DNA from: Neoasaia chiangmaiensis
Lineage (GTDB): Bacteria > Pseudomonadota > Alphaproteobacteria > Acetobacterales > Acetobacteraceae
Assembly (NCBI RefSeq): GCF_002005465.1
Contig: NZ_CP014691.1
Span: 3,134,001-3,198,000, forward strand
Length of the DNA: 64,000 nucleotides
Reading direction: 5' to 3'
Part shown: in pieces, positions 1 through 7,383 of the stretch
Layout of the letters: each line of letters opens with the position of its first letter
Position numbering within the stretch: the stretch's first letter is position 1
The notes under the pieces: model-generated
Seen by the model: the letters and a program-made list of their open reading frames with translations, nothing else
The model's database searches: none
What the model was told of the DNA's origin: nothing
Translations under genes and position numbers: made by a program

Positions 1-877
1 AACCGCGGATGACGCCCGAAGGAGCCCAGCGGCGCTGGCCATCCAGCACTTCCTGATTGACCACGGCGACACCGTTGATGACCGGCGGTGGCGTCGTCAT
101 CGAGACGAAGCCCGGAACGGATTCGCCCATGCCTTGCATGAGGTTGACCTGGCCATGGAACCCGAAGCCTTCGCAGGCCTTGCCTGTTTCGGCGTCCACC
201 TGGATGAGACGCTCGTCCAGCGTGCCTTCCATGATTCGGTTATGGCAGGGCTGCCCTTCCGGCACGGTGGAGGACGTATAATACGTCACCGCCTTGCAGG
301 CTGCCGTGTAGGGAATGGAGTGGAACTTGACCCCGGCCTTGTAGCGCCAGATCTCATGACCGTTGGTGGCGTCGATCCGCATCATGTCGTTCATGGCTGA
401 ACACATATACAGGGAGTCGCCGACCTTGATCGGTGTCGTTTCGGCTGCCCACTTGTTCTGCTGGCCAGGCGCCGGCTTGCTGCCCGTGTGATAGACGAAG
501 GCCCGCTGTAGCTGGCCGACATTGCTCGGCGTCAATTGATCGAGCGGCGAGTAACGTGAGGCATTGTCGTCCCGGCCATAGGCAGGCCAGTCGTCGTGCG
601 CCGGGTCGGCGCTGTGTTGTGCGGCCATTGCCGGGATCGTGGCAGGATCGATCTCTTCGGCGTCCGGCAGGTTGGCGGCGTTCACACCGGAGGCCTGTGG
701 CGCGTTTGGCGACGGCGCTGCGAACCTGGCGGCTTCGTCGCTGCTCTGCGGTTCCTGTTGTGATGTATTGCCGGGGCCAGGCAGGCGCTCGGTATGGGAG
801 GCGACCTGAGCCTGGGCCGAGGCGAGGGTCATGACGCCGCACAGAGTGGTGGCAGCCAGAAGGTTTATTTTACGCAT
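1..877 (-). CDS. sldA: PQQ-dependent polyol (glycerol/sorbitol) dehydrogenase, large subunit, 5' part
   Basis: N-terminal ~292 residues of the periplasmic catalytic subunit of the membrane-bound polyol dehydrogenase, which oxidises glycerol, sorbitol and related polyols and passes electrons to ubiquinone. The gene runs off the left edge, so the rest of the PQQ propeller is not visible. A signal peptide (about residues 1-23, ending AQAQ) is followed by a Pro/Ser-rich linker. Sequence stretches I recognise from Gluconobacter SldA follow: NKWAAETTPIKVGD, YHTGS, and VPEGQPCHNR. The start codon overlaps the sldB stop (TGATG), as expected for sldB-sldA. This differs from glucose dehydrogenase, where the membrane domain is fused to the catalytic domain. 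Substrate range is inferred from the family. Confidence 0.9.
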   Translation of the reverse strand, partial: MRKINLLAATTLCGVMTLASAQAQVASHTERLPGPGNTSQQEPQSSDEAARFAAPSPNAPQASGVNAANLPDAEEIDPATIPAMAAQHSADPAHDDWPAYGRDDNASRYSPLDQLTPSNVGQLQRAFVYHTGSKPAPGQQNKWAAETTPIKVGDSLYMCSAMNDMMRIDATNGHEIWRYKAGVKFHSIPYTAACKAVTYYTSSTVPEGQPCHNRIMEGTLDERLIQVDAETGKACEGFGFHGQVNLMQGMGESVPGFVSMTTPPPVINGVAVVNQEVLDGQRRWAPSGVIRG

Positions 878-1260
878 CAGACGGCTCCGCGTGAAATGGG
901 ACGGATAGTGTCCCGGCGACGCAGGGCCGGCACGCAAAGAACAACGAGGATTGCAAGGATCGTCGGGCCGAAATCACGGGGGAGCCATCCCCACCACTCG
1001 AAGCCCACTTCGTAGATCGTCCAGATGATGGTGCCGAGCCAGGCCGCCAGGAAAAGCCAGGCCCCGAGCAGCTTACCTGTGACCATCAGGGCACCCGAGG
1101 TAACCAATACAAGCCCACAGATAACGTAGTACCAAGAGCCTCCCAATACAGCGAGATACGCGCCCATGAGCACGAAAATCGCGCCGAATAAGGCAATGAC
1201 GACGCCGAGTGCGATACTAGCGGCCCCGCCAATACCCATCGGTCGGGTTCGAGAAGACAT
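877..1260 (-). CDS. sldB: polyol dehydrogenase membrane subunit SldB
   Basis: 127-residue hydrophobic protein with about four membrane helices (roughly residues 10-35, 38-58, 62-85 and 100-118). It corresponds to the N-terminal membrane domain of PQQ glucose dehydrogenase, encoded as a separate gene; this is the known SldB arrangement, where it anchors SldA and supports its activity. I placed the start at 1260 because a strong AGGAGG lies just upstream. The longer open frame to 1404 has no such site and would add a charged, non-conserved leader. It overlaps sldA by one base and lies 115 bp downstream of the lipoprotein gene stop. Confidence 0.88.
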   Translation of the reverse strand: MSSRTRPMGIGGAASIALGVVIALFGAIFVLMGAYLAVLGGSWYYVICGLVLVTSGALMVTGKLLGAWLFLAAWLGTIIWTIYEVGFEWWGWLPRDFGPTILAILVVLCVPALRRRDTIRPISRGAV

Positions 1261-1375
1261 GAAACCTCCTAAATTTCGATGCTCCCACCCTAAGTCACTG
1301 AGTTTTGATTTGTAGAAGCAAAAAAAAGTGATGCGCTGCCGTCTTGCTCTTGCCGGCAAGCTATGAGCCCGACAA
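1261..1375 (-). promoter_or_regulatory. sldBA upstream region
   Basis: This 115 bp gap between the lipoprotein gene and sldB is more A/T-rich than its surroundings. It holds a run of eight A (T on the coding strand) near 1320-1327 and the 12 bp palindrome CTTGCCGGCAAG at 1349-1360. The T-run lies about 20 nt after the palindrome on the minus strand, so it is not a textbook terminator. The sldBA promoter is probably here, but I cannot assign -35/-10 boxes with confidence. Confidence 0.35.
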
Positions 1376-2533
1376 TCAGCCGGCGGGAATGGTAATGACC
1401 GCACCGGGCGAGTGGCTTGTTGCCGCCAGCGCCGCCAGGATCTGGATCATGGTGAAGCTGAGCTTGCTGTTGAAGTCAGAATCCTCGATCCAGAACCATT
1501 GGTCGCGGTAGTGAACGGCGTCATAGACATCGTCCGGCACGTGTTTGCCGGAGTGGATGACGATATCGGGCCGGGTTTCAATGCCGACGGGACTGATCGT
1601 CGGCAGCGTGCGTTTCGTGTCCACGTCGTGTTGCGGGACATTCGTTTCATACGCGATCTGCGAAAGGATGGCGAACATCGAGCGGGTGAGAATGGCGATC
1701 TGGCCTGGCTTCTGATAGGGGCCGTAGACGATTTCAGCTTCTTCCGCATGGGCATCGAGATGCAGTAGCCGGCGGACCTCGCTCTGAATCGACGTGAGGG
1801 ATGGATCGGATGTCGAGGTCAGCACCAGATAGGCGTGCTCTGGCTGCGGGCCGGTCGATTTTGTCGAATTCGAGGCGTTGCTGGCGCTGGTCTCGCCGCT
1901 GCCGGCCTTTGGTGCGTCCGTCGATATACGGATGGTCATCGCACCGGCGATCTGGAGTTGCCGCAGGTCGTGAAGTAGCAGGTAGAACTTGAGGGAACCA
2001 CCGCCCGTTGGACCGGCGCCGAGCGCACGGACGTTGCTCAGGCCGTCGATGGACTGTGCCGTTAACCGCAACAGGGAGTCGATCGGCAGGCCACCGAGGC
2101 TGAGTGGCATGATGACGACCGGCGAAATGGGCCGAATGACATTCTCGGCATATTGCTGGCCGGTTTCGGGCTGATAGGTGAAGGTCGGGTTCTCCTGCAG
2201 GGTCGCCGTGCCGCTGCCGAACAGATAGCTTCCAATCCCGGAAGGAAAGGCATTGAAACCGCCATTGACCGAACGATTGAGCTGATAACCGGCGATCACC
2301 TGCGTCGTATCGAGGAAGGTCGGCGGATCGGCATATCGGATGCGAACGATATTGAGCAGCATCTCGTGCTTCTCGGTTTCGCCGAGCGCCCGGGAATAAT
2401 CGAGTTGATCGCGCGTCAGCCGGTCCGGGCCGATCGACATGCATCCTGCGAGCAAGGCACTGAACGCGAAGCCGGTCAGGCATTTTATCGAGCGAGAGGG
2501 TAGGCGGCCCTGCCGCACCGAAAGAATCGTCAT
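1376..2533 (-). CDS. lipoprotein of unknown function
   Basis: 385 residues. A type II signal peptide with lipobox LLAGC ends near residue 31, so the mature protein should be lipid-anchored in the envelope. The body is mostly polar, with a Ser/Asn/Thr-rich linker around residues 210-225. It ends with a hydrophobic segment (MIQILAALAAT, about 365-375). Motif-like pieces include NIVRIRYADPPTFLD and WFWIEDSDFNSKLSF. I do not recognise a named family. The position directly upstream of sldBA on the same strand hints at a periplasmic or cell-surface role, but nothing ties it to polyol oxidation. Confidence 0.75.
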   Translation of the reverse strand: MTILSVRQGRLPSRSIKCLTGFAFSALLAGCMSIGPDRLTRDQLDYSRALGETEKHEMLLNIVRIRYADPPTFLDTTQVIAGYQLNRSVNGGFNAFPSGIGSYLFGSGTATLQENPTFTYQPETGQQYAENVIRPISPVVIMPLSLGGLPIDSLLRLTAQSIDGLSNVRALGAGPTGGGSLKFYLLLHDLRQLQIAGAMTIRISTDAPKAGSGETSASNASNSTKSTGPQPEHAYLVLTSTSDPSLTSIQSEVRRLLHLDAHAEEAEIVYGPYQKPGQIAILTRSMFAILSQIAYETNVPQHDVDTKRTLPTISPVGIETRPDIVIHSGKHVPDDVYDAVHYRDQWFWIEDSDFNSKLSFTMIQILAALAATSHSPGAVITIPAG

Positions 2534-2712
2534 GGCGTCCGTTATATCTAACCCTATCTTGTTCCGGATCGATCGCGGACAGGCGGCGGCAGCCCCGCGA
2601 TCGTTTCTTGATGGCGATCAGATAATGCGCATGGACCAAGGCGCTCCATCCCGCAAGAGCCGCCATGGTCGTTTACGGTCTTCCCCGTGGGGTTTCGGAC
2701 GATCGAGGCTAC

Positions 2713-3582
2713 TCACACGTCATGCAGGATGGCAGCAAGGCCTTCCCGATAGGTTGGATAGCGCCATCTCCGGTGCAGGCTGGCTTCTGTCCACCGGCTA
2801 TCGACCTGCCGTCGCTCCGACCAGAAGCTTCTGGCCATTTCGCTCATTTCCGGCCACGCGGCCGCCAGCGGCATCGCCGGCGGCATGGGACAATCGAGCA
2901 AGCGCGCCGCCTCCGCGAAGACGTCGCGTTGAGGGCTTGGCAGACGGTCCGTAAAATTGAGGATGCGAATATCTCGCGCGGTTTCAATCGCCGCCAGTGT
3001 CCCTTCCGCAATGTCCTGCCGATGAATTCGACTGAAGCAATGGTCCGGCGCATCGATGATGCGTGCCGTCCCGTTGCGCAACGCATCCAGCGCCGAGCGG
3101 CCGGGGCCGTAGATTCCACCGAGACGCATGACGTCGCATGCGATGGCACGCTCTCTGGCCAGGTTGCGCCATGCGTTCTCCGCGTCAAGACGGGCGATAC
3201 TACGGTTCTGCGCGGGCGCGGGCGTTGTCTTCTCATCCACGCGCGCTCCCCCCTGATCGCCATAGACGCCGGTCGTGGAGTAATAGCCGATCCAATGCAG
3301 CTGCGGCGCCGCACGTATTGCCGCCGCGTAACGCAGATAGGCCGGATCGCCGTCAGCGCCGGGCGGCGTCGAGATCAGGATATGTGTGGCCGCTGCCAGA
3401 ATGTCCGCAGCCTCGTCGAACGGAACGCAAGGCAGCGTGGTGGCCGCTTGCGCAGCCTGCCGCTTCGTTCCGATCGTGCACCACCCGCGTGTCTGGGCCA
3501 ATGTTGCGAACGCCGTGGCGGCATATCCCATCCCCAGAATAACAATTCGCCGCACATCGATATCCTTTTCCCGCTTGACCAT
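2713..3582 (-). CDS. SDR/NAD-dependent epimerase-like protein
   Basis: 289 residues with an N-terminal Rossmann fold: IVILGMGYAATAF near residues 13-25 is the dinucleotide-binding loop. The segment YYSTTGVYGD (about 100-109) fits the active-site region of YeeZ/atypical extended SDR proteins, and RLGGIYGPGRSALD (about 152-165) is also typical of epimerase-like SDRs. The classical YxxxK catalytic pair is not clear, as in other atypical SDRs. Substrate is unknown. The gene diverges from the TPR gene with only 28 bp between starts, so their promoters must overlap or lie inside the genes. Confidence 0.75.
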   Translation of the reverse strand: MVKREKDIDVRRIVILGMGYAATAFATLAQTRGWCTIGTKRQAAQAATTLPCVPFDEAADILAAATHILISTPPGADGDPAYLRYAAAIRAAPQLHWIGYYSTTGVYGDQGGARVDEKTTPAPAQNRSIARLDAENAWRNLARERAIACDVMRLGGIYGPGRSALDALRNGTARIIDAPDHCFSRIHRQDIAEGTLAAIETARDIRILNFTDRLPSPQRDVFAEAARLLDCPMPPAMPLAAAWPEMSEMARSFWSERRQVDSRWTEASLHRRWRYPTYREGLAAILHDV

Positions 3583-3610
3583 CGGCGAGGCCCAACGTCA
3601 ATCAACACTT

Positions 3611-4399
3611 ATGAAAGCATGTGGGCGCATCATAGTATCAACATGGGTTGTCGGCACCCTTGGCTTCGGCTCGGTCGCCGTGGCGCAATCCCCATCGCCG
3701 GAGCTGGCGCGCTGCCTGACCCATCTCGCGGATAATCCCGATGCAGTGCTTGCGCAGGCCGAGGAATGGACGCGCCATGGCGGCGGCCTGGCTGCCGGTG
3801 AATGCGCCGCTTTGGCACAGATGGAACGTGGCGAGGTGGCCGATGCAGCGCGGCGCTTCGATGCACTCGCGCTGGCGAGGGCGGAAGGCCATACCGTGTC
3901 GGCGGGTGATCCGCAGGCGGAGGTTATTGCCGCGTTCTATGCAAATGCAGCGCGCGCCTGGCTGCAGGTCCATCAAACAGCATCCGCCGCGTCATCGGCG
4001 CGTGCCGGGTTGGCATGGTCACCGCAGGATCTTGTATTGTCGACCCTGCTTGCGCGGGCCCAATGTGACGAGGGCCAATATGCCGCAAGCCTCCAGACGC
4101 TGGGCGCATTGCCCCGGACCGGCAAGGATTTGTCGGACGCCTACACACTCCGGGCGGCCGATCGTCGTCATATGAACGATATCGCCGGTGGGCTGAAGGA
4201 TGTGGAGACGGCACTGGACCTGGCGCCGGATAACGTCGGGGCTTTGCTGGAGCGGGGCATCCTTCATGCACGACAGGGCGCGCTCGGCCCGGCGCGGGAT
4301 GACTGGGACCGGGTGATCGCACTGTCGCCCGATACGCACGATGCGTATCTTGCCCGACAGGACGAGGATGTTCTGGCGGCCGATCCCGATCAGCCATGA
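3611..4399 (+). CDS. secreted TPR-repeat protein
   Basis: 262 residues. The start at 3611 gives a clean Sec signal peptide (about residues 1-26, ending VAVAQ); the open frame extends further upstream but without a signal or ribosome site. The mature part is helical and Ala-rich, with tetratricopeptide-like units near residues 130-165 and 185-245 (for example LDLAPDNVGALLERGILHARQG, split over two helices). TPR proteins act as protein-binding scaffolds; a periplasmic location is predicted, but the partner is unknown. Confidence 0.72.
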   Translation: MKACGRIIVSTWVVGTLGFGSVAVAQSPSPELARCLTHLADNPDAVLAQAEEWTRHGGGLAAGECAALAQMERGEVADAARRFDALALARAEGHTVSAGDPQAEVIAAFYANAARAWLQVHQTASAASSARAGLAWSPQDLVLSTLLARAQCDEGQYAASLQTLGALPRTGKDLSDAYTLRAADRRHMNDIAGGLKDVETALDLAPDNVGALLERGILHARQGALGPARDDWDRVIALSPDTHDAYLARQDEDVLAADPDQP

Positions 4400-4471
4400 T
4401 GCGGAACGCCTGAAACTCCGCGTGTCGCGCCACGCTTCTATGCCAGTCGTCGGATGGGATGGAGACGGGAT

Positions 4472-5197
4472 ATGACCGTGACGCAGAGAATTCTTATCGT
4501 CGTGACCAATATTGGTGAGTTCGATCGCGTTGGCTATCGAACGGGGCTTTGGCTGAGCGAACTGACGCACTTCTGGGATGTTCTGGAAGCCGCAGGCTAT
4601 TCGATGGATATCGTCAGTCCCGGCGGCGGGCCTGTGCCCATCGATCCGGAGAGCCTGATCGTTACGGAGATGGGAGCGGCTTTCGGTCTGAAGGGCGGCG
4701 TGCACCGCCGGTATAAGGATCGTGCGTTCATGAACCTGCTGCGCGATACGCGGCCGGTATCCGCGATCGATCCTTCCTTTTACGACGCTATCTATCTGAC
4801 CGGCGGGCATGGCGTCATGTTCGACTTTGCCTCCAGTCGTGCGTTGACGGCGCTGATCGGCTCGTTCCTCGACGCCGGCAAGCTCGTGGCCGCTGTATGT
4901 CATGGTCCATCGGGACTGCTGGATGTGCAATTGGCAGACGGTCGTTATCTGGTGGATGGTCGTAACGTCACGGGTTTTTCGTGGCGTGAGGAAGTCACGG
5001 CCAAGCGCGACGATGCGGTTCCGTTCAGCCTTGAAGACGAATTGCAGAAACGTGGCGGCCGGTACAGCATGTCGGCGTTGCCGTTCGTTTCCCATATCGT
5101 GGAAGACGGACTTCTGATTACGGGTCAAAATCCCGCCAGTGCGCATGGTGTCGGGCAGGCCGTGGTGCGCAGGCTGGGGCAGGGGATCCGTTCCTGA
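4472..5197 (+). CDS. DJ-1/PfpI family protein, class I glutamine amidotransferase-like
   Basis: 241 residues of the Hsp31/DJ-1 type. The nucleophile elbow AVCHGP lies near residues 140-145, and YLTGGHG near residue 108 is the preceding oxyanion strand. The family includes glyoxalase III/protein deglycases that remove methylglyoxal or its protein adducts, plus chaperones and amidases. Which activity applies here is not decided by sequence alone. The start at 4472 (MTVTQ) is preferred because GGAGACGGG lies 6-14 bp upstream; an ATG at 4454 is also possible. It lies 78 bp before dld, and a joint response to toxic carbonyls from sugar or lactate metabolism is a reasonable inference. Confidence 0.8.
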   Translation: MTVTQRILIVVTNIGEFDRVGYRTGLWLSELTHFWDVLEAAGYSMDIVSPGGGPVPIDPESLIVTEMGAAFGLKGGVHRRYKDRAFMNLLRDTRPVSAIDPSFYDAIYLTGGHGVMFDFASSRALTALIGSFLDAGKLVAAVCHGPSGLLDVQLADGRYLVDGRNVTGFSWREEVTAKRDDAVPFSLEDELQKRGGRYSMSALPFVSHIVEDGLLITGQNPASAHGVGQAVVRRLGQGIRS

Positions 5198-5275
5198 ATT
5201 TTATCTGATTTGGTACCGTGCGTGGCCGCTGGTAAACGTCGTCGGGAGAAGCGGCGTAGGAAAAGCATCGTATCA

Positions 5276-7033
5276 ATGAAACACACGCAACGGTCGGATC
5301 GTGGAGAGCCAGGCATCGGTAGCCTGGATTTTATCGCGGACCTGCGGAAGATCGTTGGCAGACGGCATGTCCTGACGCGGCCTGCCAGCACCTATCGTTA
5401 CCGCCGTGGCTATCGATTTGGCGCCGGCGCCGTTCAGGCCGTCGTCCGGCCGGGGTCTCTTGTGGAGCTGTGGCGTGTCGCGCAGGCCTGCACGCGTGCT
5501 GGCAAGATTGTCATCATGCAGGCCGCCAATACCGGACTGACGGGTGGCTCGACGCCGGACGGGAACGATTACGACCGGGATATCGTGCTGATTGGCACGC
5601 TGAGACTCTCGGGGATTCACCTGATCGATCAGGGACGGCAGGTCGTATGTCTGCCCGGCGCAACATTGAATGTTCTGGAGACGCTGCTCAGTCGGATCGG
5701 GCGTGAGCCCCACTCCGTTATCGGGTCATCGTGTATCGGCGCTTCGGTTCTGGGCGGCATCAGCAACAATTCCGGCGGGGCGCTCATCCAGCGTGGTCCC
5801 GCTTTCACGGAAATGGCCTTGTTCGGGCGTGTCGGCATCGATGGGCGGCTTCAACTCGTCAATCATCTGGGCATCGAACTCGGTGAGGAGCCGGAACTGG
5901 TTCTTTCGCGTGTGGAGAAAGGCGAGTTTACCGCGCAAGACGTGCGTGCCGCCGGAAAGGGGCACGATGCGGATTACGCCCGGCGCATACGCGATGTCGA
6001 TGCCGACACGCCTGCCCGCTTCAATGCCGATGCCGCCAGATGGTTTGAAGCCGCAGGCTGCGCGGGCAAACTCATCGTTTTTGCTGTGCGTCTCGATACG
6101 TTCGAAAAGCAGAAGGACCCGGCGGTATTCTATATCGGCACGAACGAGACGGACGAACTGGAGCGGATACGCCGTGATATCCTGACGACCTTCGACGAAC
6201 TTCCGATCGCCGGAGAATACATTCACCGCGAGGCATTCGACATCGCCGAAACCTACGGCAAAGACACCTTCGCGATGATCCGCTATTTCGGCACGCGTCG
6301 GCTGCCGTTGTTTTTCGCCCTTAAAGCGCGGTTCGATATTATCGCGCAACGTGTGCCATTTCTGCCGGCGCATCTTAGTGACCGCCTGCTTCAGGCTGCC
6401 AGCAGGCTGCTACCGCAACAGGTACCCTCGAGGTTGCGGCAATACCGGGATCGTTTCGAGCATCATCTGATGCTCAAAGTATCGTCAAACATGCGATCGA
6501 GCGCCGAGCAGTATTTGAAAGAGTTCTTCACCCATAATTCCGGCGATTTCTTTCAATGTTCGAATGACGAAGGTGCACGGGCATTCCTGCACCGTTTTGC
6601 GGCAGCCGGTGCCGCGGTTCGCTATCGCGCCGTCCATTCGGATACGGTCGAGGACATCGTGGCGCTCGACATCGCGCTACGCCGGAACGATCGAGCGTGG
6701 TTCGAGAAGCTTCCGGCGGAAATCGAGAACAAGATCACCCTGAAACTCTATTATGGCCACTTCTTCTGCCATGTCATGCATCAGGATTATGCTGTTCGGA
6801 AAGGTTATGATGCCATGGCCGTGGAGCATGAAATGCTGCCACTGCTCGATCAGCGTGGTGCCCGATATCCTGCGGAGCACAATGTCGGACACCTTTATGA
6901 GGCGCCGTCGGCGATGCTGGCCCATTATCGGGAACTCGATCCCTGTAACTGTTTCAATCCGGGGATCGGCAAGGCAACGAAAAAAAGAAACTGGGTGGCG
7001 GAGAGTGTCGAGGGATGCGACGCCAGCCGATAA
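5276..7033 (+). CDS. dld: quinone-dependent D-lactate dehydrogenase
   Basis: 585 residues, close to E. coli Dld (571). This peripheral membrane FAD enzyme oxidises D-lactate to pyruvate and feeds electrons to ubiquinone. The FAD-binding PCMH domain carries QAANTGLTGGSTP at about residues 82-94 and GSSCIGASVLGGISNNSGG near 155-173. The C-terminal Dld-specific membrane-binding and cap regions follow, with a typical ending DPCNCFNPGIGK. The start at 5276 (MKHTQ) is preferred; an ATG at 5210 would add a basic, non-conserved leader. Lactate oxidation in acetic acid bacteria commonly relies on such a respiratory enzyme. Confidence 0.9.
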   Translation: MKHTQRSDRGEPGIGSLDFIADLRKIVGRRHVLTRPASTYRYRRGYRFGAGAVQAVVRPGSLVELWRVAQACTRAGKIVIMQAANTGLTGGSTPDGNDYDRDIVLIGTLRLSGIHLIDQGRQVVCLPGATLNVLETLLSRIGREPHSVIGSSCIGASVLGGISNNSGGALIQRGPAFTEMALFGRVGIDGRLQLVNHLGIELGEEPELVLSRVEKGEFTAQDVRAAGKGHDADYARRIRDVDADTPARFNADAARWFEAAGCAGKLIVFAVRLDTFEKQKDPAVFYIGTNETDELERIRRDILTTFDELPIAGEYIHREAFDIAETYGKDTFAMIRYFGTRRLPLFFALKARFDIIAQRVPFLPAHLSDRLLQAASRLLPQQVPSRLRQYRDRFEHHLMLKVSSNMRSSAEQYLKEFFTHNSGDFFQCSNDEGARAFLHRFAAAGAAVRYRAVHSDTVEDIVALDIALRRNDRAWFEKLPAEIENKITLKLYYGHFFCHVMHQDYAVRKGYDAMAVEHEMLPLLDQRGARYPAEHNVGHLYEAPSAMLAHYRELDPCNCFNPGIGKATKKRNWVAESVEGCDASR

Positions 7034-7383
7034 GTCGGAGCGATCTGGCTCCGCCTAAAGTACGGACGTCGCATAAGGGCAGAAGCTACGGCGGATCTGC
7101 CCCCCAATGCATAACGTTGACATGCGCAACCCGGCTAAAGCCAATAGTTTTGCGACGGAATGTGCTTACGGAAAAACCAGATAACATATCGGTATTCCTT
7201 CTTCACATGCGCATAAAGCGCGTTGCTTTGCGTTGGCCGATCAATACTTGCACCATGCCCAAAAATTATTTGGGAGAGCTGCAAGGCTTACTCGGTTGCC
7301 GCAAAATGACGCTAGCGCGTATTTCGTGAAGAATGGAAGAACTTTTTGCGTCACGAATATGAAAAATTATGCCAGCCCGTCGA
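7034..7383. other. 350 bp intergenic region, no gene recognised
   Basis: This gap lies between the dld stop and the stop of the SUV3-like helicase gene (convergent). It is visibly richer in A/T than its neighbours. Just after dld is a hairpin, CGGAGC/GCTCCG (7036-7053, 6 bp stem, 6 nt loop), without a T-tract. A perfect -35-like TTGACA lies at 7117-7122, with a weak CCAATA at 7141-7146 (spacing 18). No tRNA-like fold or plausible protein is apparent. The 7015-7329 open frame shows no family features and overlaps dld. Confidence 0.5.

Noticed and set aside
354-842. 162-codon minus-strand frame in the sldA region
   Set aside because: It is out of frame with the recognisable SldA sequence on the same strand, which has a signal peptide and conserved motifs.
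4019-5146. 375-codon minus-strand frame opposite the TPR and DJ-1 genes
   Set aside because: Crosses two real plus-strand genes and lacks any recognisable domain.
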